The translations under genes were made by a program, and so were the position numbers. This document shows positions 1 to 5,893 of a DNA stretch of 5,893 bases, piece by piece. The stretch lies in NCBI GenBank assembly GCA_016199305.1, contig JACQGZ010000339.1:1-5893 (forward strand). The letters run 5' to 3'. Every line of letters starts with the position of its first letter. The first letter of the stretch is position 1. This stretch comes from Armatimonadota bacterium. Its GTDB lineage: Bacteria; Sysuimicrobiota; Sysuimicrobiia; Sysuimicrobiales; Humicultoraceae. Under the pieces are notes generated by a model, which ran no database searches, was not told the DNA's origin, and saw only the letters and a list, made by a program, of their open reading frames with translations.

Positions 1-752
1 ACCACTCCGCCGCAGGCGGCCGCCAGATCCCGGGAGATGGGAAGATCCAACCCCGGATGAAACGGCAGGATCACGATCCGCGCGCCCAGCCTGGCGGCCG
101 CGCGGCTTAGCGCGCCGGCGAGCGGCTTCAGGAAAGCATCCCCGCCCCAGGGCCGCACCGCCACCCCCAGGAGCGGCTGGCCAGCGATCCCCAGGCGCGC
201 GAGGATCCAGTCGGCTCGGTCATCAGGAGCCGCTTCGAGCACCACGGCCGGGTCGGCGGAGAGGAGTGGGACGGCCCGGGGGACCAGGGCGCGGACGAGG
301 GCGGCAGAGTCCGCATCCCGCACGGTGACGGCGTCGAGGCGGCCGAGGACCCCGCGCGCCAGGGCGCGGATGGCCAGGCGGCGGAGCGGACCGATCCCCG
401 CCGCGTAGATCATGGACCGCGGCACGAGGGACACGGCCAGTCGCAGCACCCCCAGATAGTAGAAGGCGCTGCGGGCGCTGGTGACATCCTGCAGCAGCGA
501 GCCGCCGCCCGAGATGAAGAGGCGGGCGCGGCGCATCGCCCGCACAACGGCCGCCACATCGGTCCGGCCTACCGCCTCCACGCCGTGGGTTGCGACCGTC
601 GCCTCGCGATCGCCCGAGAGCACGGTCAGCGGCACGCCGCCGAGACGGACCCGCAGGCTCCGCGCCATCCCGGCCAGCACCGCCTCGTCTCCGATGTTGC
701 CGAATCCGTAGAACCCTGAAATGAGGATGCCGGTCCGGCCGCCCCCGCCCAC
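1..752 (-). CDS. csaB: CsaB-type polysaccharide pyruvyl transferase, N-terminal 250 residues (C-terminus beyond left edge)
   Basis: Likely transfers a ketal pyruvyl group from phosphoenolpyruvate to a cell-wall-linked polysaccharide, the modification recognised by SLH domains of S-layer proteins. I read it by translating the reverse strand: a CsaB-like opening ILISGFYGFGNIGDEAVL at residues 9-26, then FISGGGSLLQDVTS at 79-92, YAAGIGP at 116-122, VTVRD at 142-146 and SADP at 165-168. These are the characteristic blocks of the pyruvyl transferase family, and the first two are close to the CsaB consensus. CsaB proteins are usually about 350-400 residues, so roughly a third is missing at the window edge; there is no sign of breakage. 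The start is a GTG at 752, the only plausible start in this frame near the conserved block. It gives an odd Gly-rich leader, MGGGGRTG. The DUF5693 stop lies one base upstream and I see no good separate Shine-Dalgarno sequence, so it is probably translated by coupling. The usual YAQGIGP reads YAAGIGP here. Family assignment is confident; the exact polymer substrate is inferred. Confidence 0.9.
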   Translation of the reverse strand, partial: MGGGGRTGILISGFYGFGNIGDEAVLAGMARSLRVRLGGVPLTVLSGDREATVATHGVEAVGRTDVAAVVRAMRRARLFISGGGSLLQDVTSARSAFYYLGVLRLAVSLVPRSMIYAAGIGPLRRLAIRALARGVLGRLDAVTVRDADSAALVRALVPRAVPLLSADPAVVLEAAPDDRADWILARLGIAGQPLLGVAVRPWGGDAFLKPLAGALSRAAARLGARIVILPFHPGLDLPISRDLAAACGGV

Positions 753-753
753 C

Positions 754-2811
754 TCAGTCGACGGCAGGAGGAGGCGCGGCGCGCACCGTGGCCTCTTCGG
801 CCGCTCCAGGCGCGGGCTCCGGCCGCCACCGCCGGATGAGCCACGTGAGGACCGCGACGGGGACCACACCGAGGACGGTGCCGATGATCAGCGCGTACAG
901 CGTCCGCAGCAGCACGATCACCAGCGGCGTGTGGATGTGCGAGAAGGAGTTGATCAGACCGGCCTGGCCCACCGCGCCGATCACCGCCAGCGGCACCACC
1001 CAGGCGCGCAGCCGCAGAGCCGCCGCGGCACCTGCCAGCATCAACGCGGGATGGCCGATGAGAAACTCCTTGGTACGGGGGCGGGCGACAAGCAGATCCT
1101 CCAGCAGGTCCCGCGCGCGCGCCTCCACCCCAAAGAGCGGCAGCCCGACGTTGCCGCTGCGCCCCAGCAGCATCACCGCAGCGACCGCCGCCACGACGGC
1201 CAGGACCGCCACCTGGAGGCGCAGGGGCCGCTCCAGCCAGTGCCAGATCTCGCGCGCCGTCGAGCGCAGATCGGCCTCGGGGCGCACCGAGAAGACGAGC
1301 AGGAAGGCCGCCAGCACCGGCGGGAGGATGTGCGCCACCTTCACCCCGACGAAGGTGTGCACCGCCAGCATGAACGGCCAGGAGGTCAGCAGGGCCGCCA
1401 CCAACACGCCGGCCGCCGTCGAAATCGCCGCAGCCTGCCAGAGCGTCAGGACGCTGTGGCCCAACACGCGACGTCCCGCCGGGATGCCTTCCCGCGCAGC
1501 TGCGGTCAGCGACCGGGAGACGGCCAGGGTCGCGCCCGCGACTGCCACCCCCAGGGCGAGCAGCTTCAGCCAGAGCAGCCAGAGGTCCCCGCCGGGGCGC
1601 AGCGCCGCCAGCGCGCTGGCCAGACCCCCGCCGGCGACGAGTCCCAGGAGCCCAGCGGTGCCCACGCGGATGCCGGAGGCGGCGGCGAGATCGGCGATTG
1701 CGGCGGCCCCCAGCGCCAGCGCGCCGGCCACGACCAGCGCGAGCAGCGGCGCCGGCGGGAGGAGGTCGGGGATGGGCTCCGCGCGACCCGGACGGAACCC
1801 GTTGGCCACCAGCCTTTGCGTGATGTTTGCGACGAGAGTGAGGTTGGCCTCGATCGCATCCACGCCCCCCGGGGTGTTGGCCATCGGCCGGACGTAGAGC
1901 AGCCGGATGGATCGCTCCTGCGGCGCGCGTAGGAACTTGTCCACGATCGCGGCCGGCGGCAGGACCGCCAGCTCCTCCGGCGTCAGGCTGAAGAGGCGGA
2001 GGACCTGCGGACGCATCTTCGCCGTCAAGGCGTCCTCACCGCGCTGCTTTCGCCGGGCGGTGAAGGCCTCGATCCGCCCAACGCGGTAGTCCAGCGCGCT
2101 CAGGCCGCGGGCCGCCTCCTCGATGAGACGCTCGAAGCCCAGCACATCGGCGCCCTCGAAGACGACGGTCTGCCCGCGCCCGACCGTGCGGAAGGCGTCG
2201 ATCTTGCGCGCGATCGACTCCTCCGTGAGCCCGCGATAGTTGCGGGGGCGCAAGACCAGGTGAAAGGCCGACTCCCGCACCGCCACTGCCAGGAGCGGGT
2301 CGAAGCCCAGGCCGATGTCCTCCACATCGTCAACGAACCCGAGAACCTCCAGAACCTCTCCCAGCCTTCGCACGCGCGACGCGCCCAGGAGGCGCCGGAA
2401 CCCGTCCTCCACCCAGTCGCGCATGACCGGATGCGCCAGCACGTACACCGCCTCGGGCCGCACCGCACCTCCCGCCACCAGACTGCGGAAGGGCTCGCCC
2501 AGCGCACCGGCGCGCACCTCCGCCAGCGCCTCGCCGCCCGAGCGATAGGCCGCCAGCCCGTCCTCGGCCAGCGTCTCCAGCGTGTGCTCGTAGAGCGCCA
2601 CCGAGGTCGCCCCGCGGGCATGCAGATCGGCGAGGAGATCGCCCGGCCGGCGCCCCTCGCGGATGGCCAGTTCCCGCCACGCCGCTCCATCGAGAATGAC
2701 TTCGACGGTGCGCGAGCGCGCCTCGATCCGCCAGCGCAGGCCGAGGATCGCCGCGGCGGCGGCCAGCCCGAGGAGGATCACCGCGGCCAGCAGGCGGTCG
2801 CGTCGCGTCAC
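754..2811 (-). CDS. DUF5693 family polytopic membrane protein (685 aa), function unknown
   Basis: No biochemical function is established for this family to my knowledge. The protein has one N-terminal membrane segment (about residues 8-26), a soluble region of about 325 residues (28-352) probably outside the membrane, then many hydrophobic segments (about 353-373, 383-403, 409-431, 458-476, 483-508, 533-549, 588-615, 630-658) and a short Pro/Ala-rich tail. Recognition rests on blocks I associate with the family: SVALYEHTL at 70-78, RPRNYRG at 188-194, ARPRTKEFLIGHP at 576-588 and SHIHTPL at 624-630. The soluble part shows repeated short beta-strand-like stretches followed by helices, suggesting an alpha/beta barrel. 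The start is a GTG at 2811 whose last bases overlap the TGA of the DUF2993 gene (GTGA), typical of translational coupling; no clear Shine-Dalgarno precedes it. csaB begins one base after its stop. This context suggests a role in making, modifying or exporting a cell-wall polysaccharide, but that is inference. Confidence 0.85.
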   Translation of the reverse strand: MTRRDRLLAAVILLGLAAAAAILGLRWRIEARSRTVEVILDGAAWRELAIREGRRPGDLLADLHARGATSVALYEHTLETLAEDGLAAYRSGGEALAEVRAGALGEPFRSLVAGGAVRPEAVYVLAHPVMRDWVEDGFRRLLGASRVRRLGEVLEVLGFVDDVEDIGLGFDPLLAVAVRESAFHLVLRPRNYRGLTEESIARKIDAFRTVGRGQTVVFEGADVLGFERLIEEAARGLSALDYRVGRIEAFTARRKQRGEDALTAKMRPQVLRLFSLTPEELAVLPPAAIVDKFLRAPQERSIRLLYVRPMANTPGGVDAIEANLTLVANITQRLVANGFRPGRAEPIPDLLPPAPLLALVVAGALALGAAAIADLAAASGIRVGTAGLLGLVAGGGLASALAALRPGGDLWLLWLKLLALGVAVAGATLAVSRSLTAAAREGIPAGRRVLGHSVLTLWQAAAISTAAGVLVAALLTSWPFMLAVHTFVGVKVAHILPPVLAAFLLVFSVRPEADLRSTAREIWHWLERPLRLQVAVLAVVAAVAAVMLLGRSGNVGLPLFGVEARARDLLEDLLVARPRTKEFLIGHPALMLAGAAAALRLRAWVVPLAVIGAVGQAGLINSFSHIHTPLVIVLLRTLYALIIGTVLGVVPVAVLTWLIRRWRPEPAPGAAEEATVRAAPPPAVD

Positions 2812-3518
2812 GGCTGGTCGACCCGCACCATCATCGTCGCCTGCCCGCCTTCCACGGCCACGGACGCGATCCGCGCCGGCAGCGGCAACCCCTCCAGGTT
2901 GACGAGGGGATTAAAACTGGCCACCAGCAACGCGCCGACCTCGCGGGGGATCTCCACGCCGCTGACGGTGAGTTCCTGGACGTGCAGATCCAGCGTGCGA
3001 GGGGAGGCGATGACCAGACGGCCCACCAGACGGGCGCGCAGCTCGAGTTCGCTGACGCGCACATCCCCCTCAATGGTGATGACGCCGCCTTCGAGGGCCA
3101 CGGTGGCGCGCTGCATGCCCTTGCTGTCTGACAGATAGCGTTCCAGGTTCTCCCGCGTCAGGGTCACCTCGCCCTCGCCGCCGCCTACGGACGCGAGCAC
3201 CAGAGTATTCTCTCGAAAGAGGCGGCCCAGGTCCACGCGCGTCTCGCGGAGGCGGAGGAAGAGCCGCTCCACCGGCAGCTGATTGATGACCGCGTCCCGC
3301 GCCTCCACCTCCAGCACCGTGAACGAACCGGCCAGCAGCCGCCAGGGCGCGCCCTGGACGCGCACGTTGACGCGGCCGCCACCCAGGTCGTCGCGGACGG
3401 CGGCCTCCAGCCTGGAGGAGAGGACGGCCGGTACCACAAACGCCACCGCGACGACGCCGGCGGCGATGATCGCCAGCAGCCAGGTGGCCAGCCGGGGGCG
3501 GGTCCGGGTACGCGACAC
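2808..3518 (-). CDS. DUF2993 (LmeA-like) membrane-anchored protein, 236 aa
   Basis: The protein has a basic N-terminus, one hydrophobic segment at about residues 12-34 that could be a signal anchor, and an exported domain rich in beta-strands (about 36-236). The pattern matches DUF2993: an early segment NVRVQGAPWRLLAGSF at 51-66 in place of the usual Gly-x-Pro-Phe-Leu region, followed by strands that read as membrane-protein-like beta repeats, and a closing LEGLPLPARIASVAVEGG at 208-225. Family members include mycobacterial LmeA, a phospholipid-binding protein of the cell envelope that affects lipomannan maturation; lipid binding here is an inference from the family. The start is a GTG at 3518, three bases after the prfB stop, with no strong Shine-Dalgarno sequence, so coupling to prfB termination is likely. 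Its stop overlaps the start of the DUF5693 gene by four bases. The family call is moderately sure because this family diverges greatly in sequence. Confidence 0.75.
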   Translation of the reverse strand: MSRTRTRPRLATWLLAIIAAGVVAVAFVVPAVLSSRLEAAVRDDLGGGRVNVRVQGAPWRLLAGSFTVLEVEARDAVINQLPVERLFLRLRETRVDLGRLFRENTLVLASVGGGEGEVTLTRENLERYLSDSKGMQRATVALEGGVITIEGDVRVSELELRARLVGRLVIASPRTLDLHVQELTVSGVEIPREVGALLVASFNPLVNLEGLPLPARIASVAVEGGQATMMVRVDQP

Positions 3519-3521
3519 GGC

Positions 3522-4629
3522 CTACGCCTGCGTCGCCGCCGCGCTGCGGAGGTAGGCGTCGGTGAAGCGGTCGAGGTCGCCGTCCAGCACACCCTGGGCG
3601 TTCCCCACCTCCACGCCGGTGCGGTGGTCCTTCACCATCTGATAGGGGTGGAGGACGTAGGAGCGGATCTGATTGCCCCAGGCTGCATCCTTGTGCGCCC
3701 CCCGCAGGACCGAGAGCGCCTCCCGCTGCCGCTCCTCTTCGAGTTCCAGCAGGCGCGCCCGCAGGATGCGCAGGGCGGTGAGTTTGTTGGCGTGCTGGCT
3801 GCGCTCGTTCTGGCACTGCACCGCGACGCCGGTGGGCAGGTGAGTGATGCGGACGGCGGTCTCGACCTTGTTGACGTTCTGCCCGCCGGCCCCGCCGGCC
3901 CGGTAGGTCTCGATGCGCAGGTCCTCGTCGCGCAGGGTGACCTCCACCTCTTCCGCTTCGGGGATCACATCGACCTGCGCGAAGGAGGTGTGGCGGCGCC
4001 GCGAGGCGTCGAACGGGGAGATGCGCACGAGCCGGTGGACGCCGCGCTCGCCGCGCAGGTAACCGTAGGCGTTGGGACCCTGCACGATCACCGTGACGCT
4101 CTTCAGGCCGGCTTCCTCCCCCGGCGAGAGGTCGGCGATCTCGGTGGCGAAGCCGCGTCCCTCCGCCCAGCGCAGGTACATGCGCAGCAGCATCTCCGTC
4201 CAGTCCGCCGCCTCGGTCCCTCCCGCGCCGGCGTGAATGGCCACAATGGCGTTGGCGGCATCGTGCGGCTCACGCAGCAGCGCCGCCACTTCCAGCCGTT
4301 GCAAATCGTCCAGGACCGCCTGGGCCTCCGCCGCCAGTTCCTGCGCACCGATCCCCCCGGGCTGCTCCTCCGCCAGGGCCAGCAGGACGGTGAGGTCTTC
4401 CAGCCGGCGGCCGGCGCGCTCGACCTCCTCCATCTCGCTCTGGATGGCGCTCAACTCACGCCCCAGCCGGCGCGCGTCTTCTGGATTGTCCCACAGGGTG
4501 GGCCGCTGCAGCGCCTGTTCCAGTTCGGCGATGCGGCGGCGTTTGCCGTCCAGGTCAAAGATGGCCCCGGATGGCCGCGAGTTTGCGCTGGCTGAGGTCG
4601 ATGGCGGACTTCAGTTCGTCAAGGGTCAT
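3522..4629 (-). CDS. prfB: Peptide chain release factor 2 (RF2), expressed through a programmed +1 frameshift
   Basis: RF2 ends translation at UAA and UGA codons by triggering peptidyl-tRNA hydrolysis in the ribosome. The gene is in two frames: 24 codons from ATG 4629 ([20 protein letters not shown] then RGHL), an in-frame TGA at 4557-4555, then, after skipping one base, GAC at 4556 and 344 more residues to TAG at 3524-3522. The joined product is 368 residues; E. coli RF2 is 365. The stop-codon recognition tripeptide SPF is at residues 204-206 and the catalytic GGQ at 248-250, within [19 protein letters not shown]; both sit almost where they do in E. coli. The SPF tripeptide separates it from RF1, which has PxT. 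The residue matching E. coli position 246 is Ala, the usual bacterial state. The ATG has a GGGAG Shine-Dalgarno eight bases upstream. Annotators without frameshift handling would call only the second frame, beginning at TTG 4454 or thereabouts, and lose 58 residues. Its own stop is UAG, which RF1 reads. Confidence 0.97.
4554..4568 (-). promoter_or_regulatory. prfB programmed +1 frameshift site (CTT TGA C with upstream SD-like GGGG)
   Basis: On the minus strand the sequence CGGGGCCATCTTTGAC runs from 4569 to 4554. Aligned without gaps to the E. coli prfB site AGGGGGTATCTTTGAC it matches at 13 of 16 positions, including the whole slippery core CTTTGAC. The GGGG block at 4568-4565 stands where the internal Shine-Dalgarno-like stimulator sits in E. 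coli. In the known mechanism, low RF2 makes the ribosome pause at UGA; tRNA-Leu on CUU slips to UUU and translation continues in +1. High RF2 terminates instead, giving negative feedback. The match of frame, motif, spacing and protein continuity rules out a sequencing error as the simpler explanation. Confidence 0.95.
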
Positions 4630-4637
4630 TTCTGCCG

Positions 4638-4642
4638 CTCCC
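4638..4642 (-). promoter_or_regulatory. Ribosome binding site of prfB (GGGAG)
   Basis: GGGAG on the minus strand lies eight bases before ATG 4629. It fixes the prfB start and is the clearest Shine-Dalgarno sequence in the window; the three genes downstream have none of comparable quality and begin with GTG. Confidence 0.7.
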
Positions 4643-4652
4643 ACATTAGGCG

Positions 4653-4678
4653 ATAATACGCCAATCCAAATCATTATA
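4653..4678 (-). promoter_or_regulatory. Candidate sigma-70-type promoter region for prfB and the operon
   Basis: An AT-rich island in otherwise GC-rich DNA holds a perfect -10 hexamer TATAAT at 4678-4673 and a second, TATTAT, at 4658-4653. Either would place transcription start within about 15-40 bases of the prfB ATG. I find no convincing TTGACA-like -35 box at 16-18 bases upstream of either hexamer, so the call rests on the -10 boxes, the base composition and the position ahead of the first gene of a tight operon. Confidence 0.5.
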
Positions 4679-4698
4679 AGTCGAAAGGGCGCAGGCGC

Positions 4699-4716
4699 GA
4701 GGCTCGGCGGAGCCTC
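4699..4716. other. Perfect inverted repeat in the lnt-prfB gap (possible weak terminator or mRNA hairpin)
   Basis: GAGGCTC at 4699-4705 and GAGCCTC at 4710-4716 pair perfectly as a 7-bp stem around a 4-base loop. It lies 35 bases after the lnt stop and about 20 bases upstream of the candidate -10 box. No T-run follows on either strand, so it is not a standard intrinsic terminator. It could still end or pause lnt transcripts, protect an mRNA 3' end, or help Rho-dependent termination. Confidence 0.5.
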
Positions 4717-4750
4717 AACGGCGTTCATGCCAGGCCAGCCAATGAGATCC

Positions 4751-5893
4751 TCAGCGTAACACCGTGACCATGCCGAGAATCACCAGCCCGGCAGCCCGAG
4801 GTAGGGCCAGGCCCAGGGCGTCCCCCGTGAAAAGGCGGATCATGCTGAAAGCTGCACCGACGAGCAGGGACCAGATCAGGACCTCAGAGGATCCGCCCGA
4901 GGACACCACGAGGGGCACCAGGGTGGAGATGAGCATCGCCGCCGCGGGCCCGCGCCAGGCCTCAGCCGCGGAAAAGACGGCGCCGCGGAGCCATCCCTCC
5001 CAGGCCAGGGCGCCCAGCAGGAGTGCTGCGCCCCCGGCGACCCAACCGCCCGTCGGGGGCGCACCGCGCAGGAAGAACCCGTATCGTGCGTAAGCCGCCA
5101 CCATGACCGTGCTCAGGACCGCCACGACGGCTACTCCCAGGAGCGCAGACAGCCAGGCGCGGCGCGGGCGAAACGCCATCCCTCGCCACCCTCCGGCAGC
5201 AGCCCGGGCCACGATGAGGACCACCGCCGGAAGTATCCACCTGGCGACAAAGGGGACCACAGGCAGGAGGATCGGCTGCACGCCCATGAGGACTCCGGGC
5301 CACATCAGCGTCGCAATCAGACGCCGGAAGGCGGGCTCCCCCCACCAGGCGCGCACCGCACCCGCCGCGGGCGGCACGCTCAGCAGCGCGAGCACGGCCA
5401 GCGCCAGCGGCCCAACCAGCCACCCGCCGCGGAGGTACGGCGTGGAGACGGCGGCGGGAATCTCGGTAACGAGCATGCCCTTCTCGCCCAACGGCAGGCG
5501 CGCCAGCACCCGGCCGCGGGGGTCGACAATCATGGAGATGCCGGTGTTGGCCGCGCGGGCCACGGGCCGTCCGGTTTCTACCGCCCGCAGCGGCGTGTAG
5601 ACCGCGTGCTGCAGCGGTCCCGCCGACGTGCCGAACCAGCCGTCATTGGTCAGGATGGCCAGGGGCCCGGCGTCCGCCCGGGTCTCCCTGCGCGCGATCT
5701 CGGCGAAGGCGGATTCATAGCAGATCGCGATGCCGATGGATCCGGACCGCGTCGCGACCGGCTCGCCGCTTGCTCCCGGGGTCACCCCGGCCTCGCCGAA
5801 GGGCACCAGGCGTCGTTTGCCGTAGGTCCCGCGCACCTGCCCGTCCTGCAGCACCACCGCGGTGTTGCGGACCCCGTCGGCGCTCGCCTCGAA
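4751..5893 (-). CDS. lnt: Apolipoprotein N-acyltransferase, C-terminal part, with an extra CPBP-like membrane domain (5' end beyond right edge)
   Basis: Lnt adds the third acyl chain to the N-terminal cysteine of lipoproteins at the outer face of the cytoplasmic membrane. The reading frame is open to the right edge, giving 380 residues in the window. Numbering from GTG 5857, YGKRRLVPFGE at 12-22 carries the lysine and glutamate matching E. coli K335 and E343; IAICYE at 43-48 carries the cysteine matching C387 and the glutamate matching E389. NDGWFG at 71-76 and the block LRAVETGRPVARAANTG at 90-106 are also typical. The third triad member, E267 in E. coli, and the N-terminal membrane segments lie outside the window. 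The usual final Lnt membrane helix is at about 145-160, yet the protein goes on for about 200 residues with roughly seven more hydrophobic segments. Part of this (WEGWLRG at 286-292; LLVGAAFSMIRLFTG at 331-345) resembles CPBP intramembrane proteins, with key acidic and histidine residues missing. A 121-base gap separates its stop from prfB, so it may be a separate transcription unit. Confidence 0.92.
   Translation of the reverse strand, partial: FEASADGVRNTAVVLQDGQVRGTYGKRRLVPFGEAGVTPGASGEPVATRSGSIGIAICYESAFAEIARRETRADAGPLAILTNDGWFGTSAGPLQHAVYTPLRAVETGRPVARAANTGISMIVDPRGRVLARLPLGEKGMLVTEIPAAVSTPYLRGGWLVGPLALAVLALLSVPPAAGAVRAWWGEPAFRRLIATLMWPGVLMGVQPILLPVVPFVARWILPAVVLIVARAAAGGWRGMAFRPRRAWLSALLGVAVVAVLSTVMVAAYARYGFFLRGAPPTGGWVAGGAALLLGALAWEGWLRGAVFSAAEAWRGPAAAMLISTLVPLVVSSGGSSEVLIWSLLVGAAFSMIRLFTGDALGLALPRAAGLVILGMVTVLR

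Noticed and set aside
721..1932. Long plus-strand open frames (721-1932 and 788-1897) opposite the DUF5693 gene
   Set aside because: They are antisense to a recognisable membrane-protein gene, are dominated by Arg, Gln, Ser and Ala with no domain pattern, and are expected by chance in GC-rich DNA.
2260..3138. Plus-strand open frame spanning the DUF2993/DUF5693 junction
   Set aside because: It crosses two supported minus-strand genes, is low-complexity in Arg and Ser, and matches no family I recognise.
3250..3815. Minus-strand open frame in another frame over the prfB/DUF2993 junction (3070-3816) rich in Arg, Gly and Pro
   Set aside because: It overlaps the RF2 catalytic domain and the DUF2993 gene out of frame and reads as low-complexity shadow sequence.
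3624..4595. Plus-strand open frame of 323 codons opposite prfB
   Set aside because: It is the complement of a highly conserved gene; its composition follows from prfB codon use and it shows no recognisable motif or ribosome binding site.
4454..4629. Frame break at the start of prfB as a sequencing error or pseudogene
   Set aside because: The break falls exactly at CTTTGAC with a G-rich stimulator at the E. coli spacing, and the joined product has full length and intact SPF and GGQ.
4699..4716. Hairpin as a standard intrinsic terminator of lnt
   Set aside because: The stem is perfect, but no U-tract follows on either strand, so only a weak or different role can be claimed.
4751..5100. Active CAAX/CPBP protease at the Lnt C-terminus
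   Set aside because: One Glu of EExxxR and both histidine motifs are absent, so activity cannot be supported; only fold resemblance is proposed.

Overview
This is a GC-rich window (roughly 70% by eye, not computed). Every gene I can support lies on the minus strand, so transcription runs from the right edge to the left. I see no RNA genes, insertion sequences, phage genes, CRISPR arrays or attachment sites. It looks like chromosomal core and cell-envelope DNA. The combination of an apolipoprotein N-acyltransferase (Lnt), a CsaB-type pyruvyl transferase and a DUF5693 protein suggests a GC-rich, possibly thermophilic Terrabacteria-type bacterium with SLH-anchored surface proteins (a deep Bacillota, Armatimonadota, Deinococcus-like or candidate-phylum lineage). 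That placement is inference; no single gene here fixes the taxon.

Layout, in transcription order. (1) 5893-4751: the C-terminal part of an lnt gene whose 5' end is outside the window. It holds most of the nitrilase-like catalytic domain, including the lysine and cysteine of the triad, and continues into an extra membrane domain of about 200 residues that resembles a degenerate CPBP (CAAX protease-like) domain. (2) 4750-4630: the only real intergenic gap. It contains a perfect 7-bp-stem hairpin, an AT-rich island with TATAAT and TATTAT boxes (candidate promoter) and a Shine-Dalgarno sequence. (3) 4629-3522: prfB, peptide chain release factor 2, with the classical programmed +1 frameshift at an in-frame TGA after codon 24. 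(4) 3518-2808: a membrane-anchored DUF2993 (LmeA-like) protein. (5) 2811-754: a 685-residue DUF5693 polytopic membrane protein. (6) 752-1: csaB, cut by the left edge.

prfB, DUF2993, DUF5693 and csaB are separated by 3, -4 and 1 bases, so they almost certainly form one operon with translational coupling. The three genes after prfB all point to the cell envelope. CsaB pyruvylates a secondary cell-wall polysaccharide that SLH domains bind, and the two DUF proteins probably serve envelope lipid or polymer processing.

The points most worth a second look are the Lnt-CPBP-like fusion, the likely alpha/beta-barrel ectodomain of the DUF5693 protein beside csaB, and the possibility that RF2 autoregulation at the frameshift site also sets expression of the downstream envelope genes through polarity.
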